The notes: generated from the sequence alone by a model not told the origin. DNA of 64,000 nt from JAVJSD01 sp040219575 (GCA_040219575.1 JAVJSD010000022.1:62001-126000); one strand, 5' to 3'; counted from the stretch's first letter, positions 34,176-42,870 are shown. A program made the numbers and translations.

Positions 34176-34240
34176 GTAGCGGAAGTCGCCAGACTTCCGA
34201 ATTCGACCGACTACCTCGGAACTCGGGCGAGTTCCGCTAC
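34176..34240. repeat. Palindromic repeat, GTAGCGGAAGTC family, double copy
   Basis: GTAGCGGAAGTCGCCAGACT and on to TCCGA, then GGAACTCGGGCGAGTTCCGC and on to TAC at the other end. Each half is itself a palindrome and the pair has the same double layout as at 14152-14215 and 52743-52806. It lies between the sulfatase and the tRNA gene. Confidence 0.88.
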
Positions 34241-34300
34241 GGAAGATCGCACCGTCACGGCGTTTCCAGACAAAGCCAAGCCGGCGGGAGAGAAAAAGAG

Positions 34301-34384
34301 TGCGGATGAGAGGACTCGAACCTCCACGAGCGTAAGCTCACATGGCCCTCAACCATGCGCGTCTGCCAGTTCCGCCACATCCGC
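34301..34384 (-). tRNA. tRNA-Leu (GAG)
   Basis: On the minus strand the 84-base sequence folds as a class II tRNA: acceptor GCGGATG with CATCCGC and discriminator A, D arm around GGCGGAACTGGCAGACGC, anticodon stem CATGG/CCATG with loop TTGAGGG (anticodon GAG, reading CUC and CUU), a long variable arm (TGAGCTTACGCTCG) and T arm GAGGTTCGAGTCCTC. The CCA end is not encoded. A T-rich stretch (CTTTTTCTCTCC) follows it. Confidence 0.96.
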
Positions 34385-34549
34385 AGTTCTTTGTTTGCCG
34401 ACGCCCGGGATTCCGCCCAACTCATGGTGAGTCAAGGGGTTGCCGGAGCGGCCAGCGGTCAAGTCTAGGCGATTTGAGGGCCCCGTCAAGCCGGTCACCC
34501 GCGCGTCGACCACCAGGACAGTCACCGCGATTCGCGAGAGGTTCGCTTG

Positions 34550-36130
34550 CTAAGCCCGGGTCCGGTGTTCGACGGCCAGGATCGTGAAGTCGGCGGGCTG
34601 GAGCATGTGCGAGCGCTCGAGCAGTTCGCGGAGCCGCTCGACCACCTGCTGGGCGCCGCCGCCGCGGGCGGCGCGCACGACCGACGCCAACTCGGCGTTT
34701 TCGATACGGCCCCGTTCCAAGGCTTTGCGGGCGCCCTCGCTGAGGACCAGCAACATTTGTCCGGCGGCGATTTTCGAGGCGAATTGCCGCGGCTCGAAGT
34801 CCGACTGTTCGCCCAGGGGCGGCGCCTCGCATTCCAGCCGTTCCAGCAGTTTCCCCTTGGCCAGCAGCACCAGCGGGCGTCCGCAGGCGGAGTAGTCGAG
34901 ACGCCCTTTCTTACAATCGATGCGGGCGTAGAACAGCGAAGCGAGTTGATCGCCCGCCGAACCGGTCCACAGCGTCTGGTTGACGCGGCGGTGCAGTTCG
35001 GCCGGATCGTGCGGGTACGCCGTATGCGAACGAACGGCGGCCTGGAGCGTGGCCACCGCCAGCGCGGCTTCCAACGGCGGCAACGGCGCCGAGCCGACCG
35101 CCACCGACAGCGCGCCGTCGTGCAGCAGGTTCCAGTCGTAGAATTCGCCGCCCAGCCCATCGTCGGGTCCTGACCAGGCGGCGACGCGCCAGTCATCGAG
35201 CGACGGCGCGATGCGCGGCGCGCGGCGGCTCGCCTTCTGCGACAACGCATCGAAGTGTTTCTCCATTCGCCGCGTGCGGAGGCTTTCCCCCAGCAGCACC
35301 TCGCGCTCCAGGTCGGTGGCGATGCGGCCGGCGACGATCTCCACGAGGTTGGTCTGCTCGTCGGAGAAGGGCCGCGGGGTCCTGGAGAACAGCCACAGGG
35401 TCCCCAGCGGCACGGTCGGCGTCGAGACCGGCACGCAGACGGCCGCCGCGCAGTCCTCCGGCGCCTGCCAGTGCGGCATGCGGCGCGCGTCTTCCAGCAC
35501 GACCGCATGACCAACGAGCGCTTCAAGATCGGCCAGCGCGCCTTGCAGTGGTCGCGGCGGCGCGAGCAGACGCTCCTCCGGCAGGCCCCACACAGCCCGC
35601 ATCTTGAGTTCGCTGGTGGCGTCGTCCAGCAGGTACAAGGCCGCCCCGTCGCAGCCGACCGCCTCGGCGCCTCCCTTGAGAACCGACTCCAACCGCGTGG
35701 CGAGATGCTTCTCCTCGCCGCCTCGCACCACCACCGGCACGCCCGCCGCCAGATCCGCCTCGCGCTCGCGCACGGCGCGTCGCAGTTGATCCGTCTCGGC
35801 CTTCATTCGCCCCAGCGCCAGCGCCAAGGGTTCGATCTGGGCAAGATCGACGGTGCTGCGGGCCGCGTCGGCGGGTAGGGCCGCGTCTCGCGATGGCGTG
35901 GCGACGGCGACGTGTCCGACGTTCTTTCCATCCGGCAGCACCACCGGCGCCGTCCACGCGACGCCTTGCGCGTCGGGCGGCTGCTGGTCGAACCGCAGCG
36001 TCCAGCCCGTGGCCGTTTCCAACGCCTGGCAAAGTCCGTTCCAGGCGTCGTTGGCGGCCGGGGGACGCGCTGGTTCGTCCGCCGCCGTCTCGACATGCAG
36101 TTTCAAATAGCTGGGAATCTTTTTGGTCAC
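34550..36130 (-). CDS. GAF and SpoIIE-like protein with degraded catalytic motifs
   Basis: A 526-residue cytoplasmic protein. Residues about 138-275 form a GAF domain (GCDGAALYLLDDATSELKMR, CVPVSTPTVPLGTLWLFSR), then a short coiled coil and a PP2C/SpoIIE-type domain (about 300-520). The metal-binding motifs of this phosphatase family are altered: GGDF is GGEF (327-330), the DVSGHG stretch is SAPLP, TDG is SEG (464-466), and the last DD is AD. It is therefore probably not an active phosphatase but a binding or scaffold protein, perhaps of an anti-sigma factor system; no partner genes are near. The start is GTG at 36130, with CCAGGA upstream, right before TKKIPSYLKLHVE. Confidence 0.82.
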   Translation of the reverse strand: MTKKIPSYLKLHVETAADEPARPPAANDAWNGLCQALETATGWTLRFDQQPPDAQGVAWTAPVVLPDGKNVGHVAVATPSRDAALPADAARSTVDLAQIEPLALALGRMKAETDQLRRAVREREADLAAGVPVVVRGGEEKHLATRLESVLKGGAEAVGCDGAALYLLDDATSELKMRAVWGLPEERLLAPPRPLQGALADLEALVGHAVVLEDARRMPHWQAPEDCAAAVCVPVSTPTVPLGTLWLFSRTPRPFSDEQTNLVEIVAGRIATDLEREVLLGESLRTRRMEKHFDALSQKASRRAPRIAPSLDDWRVAAWSGPDDGLGGEFYDWNLLHDGALSVAVGSAPLPPLEAALAVATLQAAVRSHTAYPHDPAELHRRVNQTLWTGSAGDQLASLFYARIDCKKGRLDYSACGRPLVLLAKGKLLERLECEAPPLGEQSDFEPRQFASKIAAGQMLLVLSEGARKALERGRIENAELASVVRAARGGGAQQVVERLRELLERSHMLQPADFTILAVEHRTRA

Positions 36131-36635
36131 GACGGATTCCTGGAGGCAAAGCAAGGGGGAGCTTCCGTTGAAGCGCACTCCGTGCCGCAACCTGGTCGCC
36201 GTCGTCAGCTCCGACGCGGCCGCCGCCTGTCGCGGCTTACCCAGGTTCCCCGGCATCCGTGACCGGTACGCTTTGAATCGGCCCCGCCGCCCGTCGGCAT
36301 GAAGTCGATTTGCACCACTCGAAAGCGTGAGCTATGCGGCACACCGAACAGCTTCTACAACCCGCGCAACGGGAAGCGACGCGGCGCTTGTGGTAGTGAC
36401 TTGACGTCTGCATTTGCCGAGTCGACTGCGGGGACTCCCTTGCTGGCGCAGCGGGCTCGCCGCAAACACCCGAGCCCGTAGCGCCAGCAAGGATGAACTA
36501 CGTCGAAGGTGAATTTGAATCGACGTTGGCGGAGCGAGGCCAATCGAGACGAGCGACACGCGCCAACCGCGGCGGATTACAATGGCAGGTGACATTTCCT
36601 GTTCAACCTGCATCTCTCTCGGATTGAACGGTCTT
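36131..36635. other. Divergent intergenic region
   Basis: The gap between the GAF/SpoIIE-like gene and the WD40 gene holds no supported gene. It contains the CCCTTGCTGG-family palindrome (listed on its own) and a TACAAT box at 36578-36583 that may be the minus-10 element of the WD40 gene. The in-frame extension of the GAF protein up to 36256 has poor protein character. Confidence 0.5.
36436..36492. repeat. Imperfect palindrome (CCCTTGCTGG family), copy 3
   Basis: Ends TCCCTTGCTGGCGCAGCGGG and CCCGTAGCGCCAGCAAGGA surround a GCTCGCCGCAAACACCCGAG centre. Compare 11129-11187 and 22258-22320. It lies in the divergent region upstream of the WD40 gene. Confidence 0.9.
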
Positions 36636-37583
36636 ATGCACCGACGAACCACAATTCACGTTGCCGCGGTATTCCTACTGGGCTTCACGTTCGGCCGCGC
36701 GCTGGTCGCGGCCGAGCCGCCCATTATAGCGGCGGTGTTTGCTCCCGATGGAAAGACCGTGGTGGTTGGTTCGCAGGCGGGCATAGAAGTTCGGTCTTGG
36801 CCGAAGTTGGCGCCGCTGCGGAAGATCAAGACGGGGCTGTCGCACGTGCACCATCTGGCGTTTTCGCCACGCGGCAAGACGCTGGCGGCTGCCGGAGGCG
36901 CTCCGCGCGAGGGGGGCGAAGTTGAACTGCACGACTGGGCGAGCATGTCGTCCCCGATCCTCGCGCGCGTCCACGACGATCTGGCGTATCAGCTCGCCTG
37001 GAGTCCATCCGGGGCGCACGTCGCGACCGCCGGCGCCGATCATCAGGTGCACCTGCTCGACAAGTCCGGTAAACGAGTGCAGACCTGCGCCGGACATTCA
37101 CGCGGCGTGTTGACCGTCGCCTGGTTGCCCGACGGCGAGCGGTTGTTGTCGGCGGGACTCGACCAGAGTCTGCGGCTGTGGGATGCGAAGTCGGGTGCGT
37201 TGCTGCGGACGCTCGACAACCACACGGCCGAGGTTCGCGACCTGGCGGTTCGTCCCGGCGACCATCCGATCCCCATGATCGCCTCGGCCTCGGCGGATCG
37301 CACGCTGCGATTGTGGCAGCCGACGATCGGCCGGCTGGTGCGGTTCGCGCGGCTGCCGGCGGAGCCGCTCGCCATCGACTGGACGCCGGATGGTTCGCGC
37401 TTGCTGGCCGCCTGCACCGATGGACGCCTGCGGGTAATCGATCCCGACTCGGTCGAAATGGTCCACGATCTTCCCGCCCTCGACGGTTGGGCGTATACGG
37501 TCGCCGCATCGCCCGATGGCGAATTCGCCCTGATTGCCGGTTCTCTCGGGCAGATCAAGGCCGTTTCGCTCGCCGCCCCCTGA
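36636..37583 (+). CDS. Secreted WD40 repeat protein
   Basis: A 315-residue exported beta-propeller. Signal peptide MHRRTTIHVAAVFLLGFTFG before LVAAEPP. At least six WD-type blades are visible: AAVFAPDGKTVVVGSQAGIE, HHLAFSPRGKTLAAAGG, YQLAWSPSGAHVATAGADHQ, LTVAWLPDGERLLSAGLDQS with LRLWDAKSG, MIASASADRTLRLWQP, and AIDWTPDGSRLLAACTDGR. No enzyme domain is fused; WD40 propellers normally act as protein-binding platforms. The start is placed at ATG 36636, where the signal peptide begins; an earlier ATG at 36582 adds 18 unlikely residues. Confidence 0.9.
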   Translation: MHRRTTIHVAAVFLLGFTFGRALVAAEPPIIAAVFAPDGKTVVVGSQAGIEVRSWPKLAPLRKIKTGLSHVHHLAFSPRGKTLAAAGGAPREGGEVELHDWASMSSPILARVHDDLAYQLAWSPSGAHVATAGADHQVHLLDKSGKRVQTCAGHSRGVLTVAWLPDGERLLSAGLDQSLRLWDAKSGALLRTLDNHTAEVRDLAVRPGDHPIPMIASASADRTLRLWQPTIGRLVRFARLPAEPLAIDWTPDGSRLLAACTDGRLRVIDPDSVEMVHDLPALDGWAYTVAASPDGEFALIAGSLGQIKAVSLAAP

Positions 37584-38062
37584 GCGGCATGGCGCGCATG
37601 CCGGTGGCATGAGCGCGGACGGTGTCGTTCGCGACGCACCGAGCGCCACGCCCTTTCGCTCCCAGACGTCACTCACCGTCAACGCGTCTGGGCGGCGTGG
37701 ATTCGCTGAAGTTCGATGATCTTCGTCTACGGGCGAGGTTGTCGCGCCAGCAGGCTGCAGGCCGTCAGCAGGCATGGCGCGGTCGTCGTGGCGATGGAGC
37801 GCCGATCATGGTGTGCGGCGAAAAGTCAACATCGGTTCGGTTTGCGGCGAAAGTTCGCATGACAGCGAAAACACGCGTTTCGCGCAGCGTCGTGGAAACT
37901 TAGCTCGCGATTTCGGGAGAAGCGTCGCCGGACTTGCGACTTCCGAGGATTCGGGGGCTATGTTTTACGTTGGGTGCTCCCGAAGGGGCCGCGGCCGGGC
38001 TCGCGCTCAGGTCGCCGCGCGACAATGTTCTGTTCCGCATTCGAATGAGAAGGGCGAAACGC
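37584..38062. other. Intergenic region without recognisable content
   Basis: No supported gene, tRNA or clear repeat between the WD40 gene and the next. At about 37921-37946 there is a degenerate relative of the GTAGC family (CGTCGCCGGACTTGCGACTT and on). Small open frames here lack ribosome binding sites. Confidence 0.4.
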
Positions 38063-38626
38063 ATGGATCCACGGCGAAGATTCTCGTTATTGCTGGGTGT
38101 GATTGCCTTGGTGGCGGTGGGGATTTTGTTCTTCTGGGGCGGGCGCGACCGCCGCGCGCCGAGCCCCGCACCGGCGGGACAAGTGAAGAACGTGTCGCTG
38201 GAGAGCAATTCGGCGGCGGACAAACTCTACCGAGACGTGCGCTTGTCGCGACCCCTGGCCGACTTCGTGGAGGCCGTGCCAGGCGATGTGGAGGTGTTGG
38301 CGGTGCGTGACGGCGAGGGACACGTGTACGTCACCGACGTGCAGGACGGACAGGCGCGGCTGTGCCTGCTCGAGGGAGAAGACGTGCGGCCCGTGTGGAC
38401 GACGCCCGCCAAGGGACGCCGGATGGACCTGGCCGGCACGCGCGGCGACGAGTTGATCGTGGTGTTTCACGACGGCCTGTCGTACACCAATCCGCTCCAG
38501 GCCTGGCGGGACCACGACGAGTTCTACGGCATCCAACCCTCGGCCTGGGAAAATGGACTGACGGTCCATGCGGACCTCGCCGACGTGGCGAAAATGGTCG
38601 TCGCCGATCACGCTCAAGGGAACTAG
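38063..38626 (+). CDS. Membrane-anchored hypothetical protein
   Basis: A 187-residue protein with an N-terminal basic stretch and a single membrane helix (LLLGVIALVAVGILFFWGG), then a short Pro/Ala linker and a beta-rich extracytoplasmic domain (DVEVLAVRDGEGHVYVTDVQ, RRMDLAGTRGDELIVVFHD). I do not recognise the family. A start six codons upstream (38045, MRRAKRMDPRRRF) is also possible; AGAAGG lies before ATG 38063. It is alone between two repeat-poor gaps. Confidence 0.7.
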   Translation: MDPRRRFSLLLGVIALVAVGILFFWGGRDRRAPSPAPAGQVKNVSLESNSAADKLYRDVRLSRPLADFVEAVPGDVEVLAVRDGEGHVYVTDVQDGQARLCLLEGEDVRPVWTTPAKGRRMDLAGTRGDELIVVFHDGLSYTNPLQAWRDHDEFYGIQPSAWENGLTVHADLADVAKMVVADHAQGN

Positions 38627-38824
38627 CCACGGGCTTTGAACCGCGAGGGCCGTCGGCGACGGAATTCTGGAATTTCATAGGCGTGACGGTCGGATTCGAC
38701 GCCAGTCGCCGCCTGGCGCTGGGGTAATCCCAGCCGCTCGTGGGCTTGCATTTGAACCGGGGGACGGCGCTGGCCGAAGAGCGAGAAGCCCGGCGGTTTC
38801 ATATCCGCGGCCGGTGCGAACGTC

Positions 38825-38830
38825 TATAAT
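38825..38830 (+). promoter_or_regulatory. TATAAT minus-10 box ahead of the HTTM genes
   Basis: A perfect TATAAT hexamer; no good minus-35 box is present at the right distance. If used, transcription would begin near 38837, just after the GTG at 38834, which supports the later GTG start at 38882 for the first HTTM gene. Confidence 0.4.
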
Positions 38831-38881
38831 CGAGTGCGTGGATTCCTCTTGTCCAACGCACTCGATTTTTCAATTCTCGCT

Positions 38882-40552
38882 GTGAACGCCGCGCCGGCAA
38901 ATGAATCTCGGTGGTCGCCTCGATCCCTGGTCGCGGACTGGATCGGAATCGATCCCCGCGCGCTGGCGGCGTTTCGCATCGGCATGGCCGCCATCCTGCT
39001 GGTCGACTTGGCGATCCGCGCCAGCGACCTGACCAATTTCTACAGTGAAGGCGGCTTCTTTCCCTTCGAGGCGGCGACGCGGTGGCACGGTTCACGGTGG
39101 AACTGGTCGCTGCATCTGATCGACGGTTCGCCGGCGTTCCAGTCGCTGCTGTTGCTGTTGGCCGCCGTGTTGGCCGTCGCCATGCTGCTGGGCTATCGCA
39201 CGACCCTGGCCGTGATCGGATCGTGGGTGCTGTTGGCCTCGATCCACAACCGCGTACCAATGTTGCTCAACGGGGGCGACATCATCTTTCGCATGTTGTT
39301 GTTCTGGGGAATGTTCCTCCCCTTGGGACGCGTGTGGTCGCTCGACGCGCGTCGTCGTCGGTTGCGTTCCGGCAATACCGTGGCGGAGCGCCGGCAATAT
39401 CAGCCAGCCGTCTCCCTGGCCACGGTCGCCGTCATGATGCAACTGTGCCTGATGTACTGGTTCACCGGCCAGTTCAAATACAACAGCGAGTGGCTGGGCG
39501 GCGACAGCATGTATTACGTGTTTTCCTTCGACGCCTATGGCCGTCCGCTGGGCCGATTCCTGTTGGGGTTCCCTTGGATCTGCAAGGCGATGACGTGGGG
39601 CACGTTGTGGCTGGAGCTGATTGGCCCCTGGCTGGTCATGCTGCCTTCGCTCTGGCTGGTGCGACTGGCCGACTCGTTTACGGCCTATGAGTTGGCGCCG
39701 CGTTGGGCGCGGACCGCCCTGCGCGACCTGGGACGCTATTTGCGGCCGCTTGTCGTGCTGGCGTTCGTCGGGTTGCACGTCGGCATCGAATTGACCATGA
39801 CGGTCGGGCTGTTCTCCTACGTCAGCATCGTGGGCTGGATGGTGTTCGTGCCGCCCTGGATTTGGGACGCCGCCACGCGCCGCGTGTCGGCGTTAACGCG
39901 CACGAGCACGGCCGTCGTTTTCGAGACGCCGCCGCCCGCCTCATTCTCGACGTGGTTGCGGCCTTTGCGGATCCTCGGCGGCGGACTGCATGGTTGTGTC
40001 TGCCTCCTGCTGTTGGGATACGTCGTGTGGTGGAATGTCGCCTCTTTGCAGAAGAGAGGCGATTTCGACAAAGTGATGCCCAAACCGATGGAGAAACCCG
40101 CCGGCCTGCTGATGGTGGGGCAGAAGTGGTCGATGTTCAGCCGCCCCACCAAGGACGACGGCTGGTTCGTGGCTCAGGCCCGTACGAGCGACGGCCGGGA
40201 AATCGACATCCTCCGCGACGGCGCAGCGGTCGATCTCTCGAAGCCCGCCGACGTGGCTGGCATTTTCCCCAACCACCGCTGGCGGAAATTCTACCGGCAG
40301 TTGATCCCCGATTCCGCCAAGCGATATCGGGCCTCTGTCGCCCGGCATTTGGGAAACATGTGGAACGACCAGCACGACCCGCAGCAGCACATCGTCGACG
40401 TCGAGCTACTCTATTTTAGAGAGCGGACTTTGCTCGATCCGGCAAAAATCTCGGTCGTACGCGTCGAACTGATCCGCGTCGAACTCGAGCCGTCGACATC
40501 CGACGGCGCCGCCGAACTCGCCTCTCGTCCTCAGCCCGAAACACCTCGATGA
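38882..40552 (+). CDS. HTTM (VKGC-like) membrane protein 1
   Basis: A 556-residue polytopic protein of the HTTM family, distant relatives of vitamin K-dependent gamma-glutamyl carboxylase. It shows several hydrophobic helices (AAFRIGMAAILLVDLAIRA, LLLLLAAVLAVAMLLGYRTT, WVLLASIHNRVPMLLNGGD, FRMLLFWGMFLPLGR) and the family's typical NRVPMLLNGGDIIFRMLLFW and FTGQFKYNSEWLGGDSMYY stretches, then a hydrophilic C-terminal third (WSMFSRPTKDDGWFVAQART). Reaction unknown. The open frame begins at GTG 38834; GTG 38882 is preferred because it gives the same head length as the next gene product. Its stop overlaps the next start (ATGA), and the two proteins are paralogs. Confidence 0.88.
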   Translation: MNAAPANESRWSPRSLVADWIGIDPRALAAFRIGMAAILLVDLAIRASDLTNFYSEGGFFPFEAATRWHGSRWNWSLHLIDGSPAFQSLLLLLAAVLAVAMLLGYRTTLAVIGSWVLLASIHNRVPMLLNGGDIIFRMLLFWGMFLPLGRVWSLDARRRRLRSGNTVAERRQYQPAVSLATVAVMMQLCLMYWFTGQFKYNSEWLGGDSMYYVFSFDAYGRPLGRFLLGFPWICKAMTWGTLWLELIGPWLVMLPSLWLVRLADSFTAYELAPRWARTALRDLGRYLRPLVVLAFVGLHVGIELTMTVGLFSYVSIVGWMVFVPPWIWDAATRRVSALTRTSTAVVFETPPPASFSTWLRPLRILGGGLHGCVCLLLLGYVVWWNVASLQKRGDFDKVMPKPMEKPAGLLMVGQKWSMFSRPTKDDGWFVAQARTSDGREIDILRDGAAVDLSKPADVAGIFPNHRWRKFYRQLIPDSAKRYRASVARHLGNMWNDQHDPQQHIVDVELLYFRERTLLDPAKISVVRVELIRVELEPSTSDGAAELASRPQPETPR

Positions 40553-42201
40553 CGAACCCGCCCAACCGCAGCCGATCGCCCTTCTGGCGAATGAAGGCGG
40601 CTGAGTTGTTCGGGATCGACCCGCGATCGCTCGCCCTCTTTCGCATCGCCGCCGCGCTGATTCTGTTCTACGACCAGTGTCTGCGGCTGAGCGACTTGGA
40701 GTTCTTTTACACCGCAGCAAGCGTGGCGCCGGTCGAACTCGTTCGTGGACAGATGCTGTGGCATTGGTCGCTGCACTTCCTCGACGGCTCCCCGTTGTTT
40801 CAGACGGCGCTGTTCGCGCTGGCGATGGCGTTTTCCTTCACGCTGCTGGTTGGATACCGCACCTGGCTTTCGACGCTGTTCTGCTGGTTGTTGCTGGCTT
40901 CGGTGCAGGCCCGCGTTCCGCTGGTGGGCAACGGCGGCGACCTGCTGTTGCGGGTGATGCTGATCTGGGGATTGTTCGTGCCGCTGGGGCGTTGTTGGTC
41001 GGTTGACGCCTGGATGCGCGCGAAGCGCGGCGCGGGCGGGTCGCCAGTCGGCGGGATGCAGACCTCGTCGTCGCTGCGGCCGGTCGTCTCGATCGGCACG
41101 CTGGCCATGCTGCTGCAACTCTGTTTCATGTACTTCTTCACCGGCGTCTACAAGTGGAACGCCGATTGGCTGGGCGCCGATTGGACCGGCGGCGAGGCGC
41201 TCGAGTGGGCGATGCACTTCGACTACTTCGCGCTGCCCCCGGCGCGATTGCTGGCGCAGTTCCCTGAACTCTTGAAGTGGCTGTCGTTGGGGACCGTGTT
41301 GCTGGAACTATTGGGCCCGCTGGTGGTGTTCATCCCCTGGCAGACCGGCAAGATTCGCATGGCGACCATCATCGCCTTCGCCTCCCTGCATGGCGTGATT
41401 CAGTTGACGCTCACGGTGGGAATCTTTTCCGTCGCCTCGATGATGGGATGGCTGTTGTTTCTGCCGCCCGGCTTTTGGAATCATCGATTCACGCAGCGCG
41501 CCCTGCGTTGCATCGGCGCCGCGCTCCCGGTTTCCGCCGCGGACGAGGCGGCGACTGCGGACGCAATACGCCATACGGCCGACTGGCGCCGCATCGGCGC
41601 GATCGCCGGGCAGGCGATTTGCGCGGTGCTGCTGATATTCGCATTGCTCTACAACACCACGCCGCTGGCCAAGGAGGCGATGACCGCGGCGCCGAGTCGT
41701 CGCCCCTGGCTGCAATGGCTCGTCTTGCCGCAGGCCGCCCTCCGCTGCGTCGAATCGGCAACGCTGACGCAGGGGTGGATCATGTTTCGTTACTCACCGA
41801 AAGCCGACGGCTGGTACGTCGCCCGGGCCACGTTAGCCAACGGCGAAGTCGTCGATTTGCTGCGACAAGGTCGGCCGGCGGTCGACGACAAACCCGCGAC
41901 GCCCTCGGCCTGTTTTCCGAATCAGCACCAGCGCTATTACTTCCACTACCTGCAGGACGACGCTTACGCGAAATTCCGCCAACCGGCCGCGGAGTTTCTC
42001 TACCGTCAGTGGAACGCCGCGCACGACGCCGACGAGCAGATCACGCGTCTCGAACTCCAGTGGTTTGGGGAACTGGTGGAGTCAGGCGATCGCCTGAACG
42101 GCTTTCATGAACGTCGACTCGCCGTTGTTTCCTCGCCGACGGCCGAGGTTCACGACGATCTCGACCGGTTGCTGCAAGGCTTGCAGGACGACGAGTTTTA
42201 G
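40549..42201 (+). CDS. HTTM (VKGC-like) membrane protein 2
   Basis: A 550-residue paralog of the preceding product with the same order of motifs: FGIDPRSLALFRIAAALIL, FYTAASVAPVELVRGQMLWH, FSFTLLVGYRTWLSTLFCW, ARVPLVGNGGDLLLRVMLIW, YFFTGVYKWNADWLGADW, and a C-terminal soluble part (WIMFRYSPKADGWYVARATL). The tandem, overlapping arrangement suggests that the two form a heteromer or act in sequence. Function unknown; by homology a membrane-bound carboxylase or oxygenase-like enzyme is conceivable but unproven. Confidence 0.9.
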   Translation: MTNPPNRSRSPFWRMKAAELFGIDPRSLALFRIAAALILFYDQCLRLSDLEFFYTAASVAPVELVRGQMLWHWSLHFLDGSPLFQTALFALAMAFSFTLLVGYRTWLSTLFCWLLLASVQARVPLVGNGGDLLLRVMLIWGLFVPLGRCWSVDAWMRAKRGAGGSPVGGMQTSSSLRPVVSIGTLAMLLQLCFMYFFTGVYKWNADWLGADWTGGEALEWAMHFDYFALPPARLLAQFPELLKWLSLGTVLLELLGPLVVFIPWQTGKIRMATIIAFASLHGVIQLTLTVGIFSVASMMGWLLFLPPGFWNHRFTQRALRCIGAALPVSAADEAATADAIRHTADWRRIGAIAGQAICAVLLIFALLYNTTPLAKEAMTAAPSRRPWLQWLVLPQAALRCVESATLTQGWIMFRYSPKADGWYVARATLANGEVVDLLRQGRPAVDDKPATPSACFPNQHQRYYFHYLQDDAYAKFRQPAAEFLYRQWNAAHDADEQITRLELQWFGELVESGDRLNGFHERRLAVVSSPTAEVHDDLDRLLQGLQDDEF

Positions 42202-42283
42202 CTTGCTAACCAACCGTCTCTGTGCACATTCGCACGCGTCGCTGCGTGTCGTCTCGCACTCCCAACTTTGGACCACAAGGCCA

Positions 42284-42312
42284 TTGCGAAACGTCCCGGG
42301 GGCGGATATGAT
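42284..42312 (+). promoter_or_regulatory. Promoter of the feoAAB genes
   Basis: TTGCGA (42284-42289), a 17-base spacer and TATGAT (42307-42312) match the housekeeping consensus. The transcription start would lie around 42319, just before the palindrome at 42323-42343 and 41 bases upstream of the first feoA. Confidence 0.65.
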
Positions 42313-42322
42313 GAAACACAGC

Positions 42323-42343
42323 TAATGAGACCGCGTCTCAGTA
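42323..42343 (+). promoter_or_regulatory. Fur-like operator palindrome
   Basis: TAATGAGACCGCGTCTCAGT and A: the core TGAGA-N5-TCTCA has the half-site spacing of known Fur boxes of the TGAGAATNATTCTCA type. It follows the minus-10 box of the feo promoter, so a bound iron regulator would block it. No Fur gene is in the window; the link is inference. Confidence 0.55.
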
Positions 42344-42359
42344 TCACCCCAGGTGCCCC

Positions 42360-42602
42360 ATGACCGTTGGTTCGTTGATTCCGCTCAAACTTCTGGCGCC
42401 AGGTCAATCGGCGCGGATCAGCCAACTCGTCGGACTGCCCAGCGAAACGCAACGTCTGGAAGAACTCGGTTTACGAGCCGGGGCCGAAATCGAGATGGTG
42501 CAATCGGGCAGTCCCTGCATCATTCGCCTCAACGGTCACAAACTCTGCTTTCGCGACTGCGACGTGTTTCAAGTGCTGGTGTCGCCGGGAGACGCTGCGT
42601 GA
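42360..42602 (+). CDS. feoA: FeoA-domain protein 1
   Basis: An 80-residue SH3-like FeoA protein, thought to help FeoB import ferrous iron. Visible core: LIPLKLLAPGQSARISQLVG, RLEELGLRAGAEIEMVQSG and CIIRLNGHKLCFRDCDVFQV. It carries Cys residues (SGSPC, HKLCFRDC) that the second copy lacks. Its TGA overlaps the GTG of the next gene. Confidence 0.92.
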   Translation: MTVGSLIPLKLLAPGQSARISQLVGLPSETQRLEELGLRAGAEIEMVQSGSPCIIRLNGHKLCFRDCDVFQVLVSPGDAA

Positions 42603-42826
42603 CGCTGATGAGTGAAGTGGCGATCGGCCGACGGGGCCGCGTGACGAACGTCGTAGGGACCGACGAAATCAGCATTCGACTCTTGGAAATGGGGCTGACT
42701 CCGGGCGTCGAGTTCGAAATGATCGGCGCCGCGCCGCTGGGCGATCCGCTGGAGTTGGAAGTCCGCGGCTACCGACTCAGCGTGCGTCGCAGTGAAGCGG
42801 CCCGTATCGAAGTCGCCGTCGACTGA
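42599..42826 (+). CDS. FeoA-domain protein 2
   Basis: A 75-residue second FeoA: MSEVAIGRRGRVTNVVGTDE, then IRLLEMGLTPGVEFEMIGAA and LEVRGYRLSVRRSEA. The GTG start at 42599 overlaps the stop of the first copy (GTGA) and has GGGAG at 42586-42590 at a good distance; the ATG at 42608 has none. Two FeoA copies with separate sequences probably bind to one FeoB. Confidence 0.9.
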   Translation: MTLMSEVAIGRRGRVTNVVGTDEISIRLLEMGLTPGVEFEMIGAAPLGDPLELEVRGYRLSVRRSEAARIEVAVD

Positions 42827-42870
42827 ACCCTCCCTCCCACACTCACCCCTCGTTTCCCTCCCCGTTGAGC

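Noticed and set aside
37774..38310. Plus-strand open frame of 178 residues before the membrane-anchored hypothetical gene
   Set aside because: Low-complexity Arg/Gly translation, no ribosome binding site, and it overlaps the better supported gene at 38063 in another frame.
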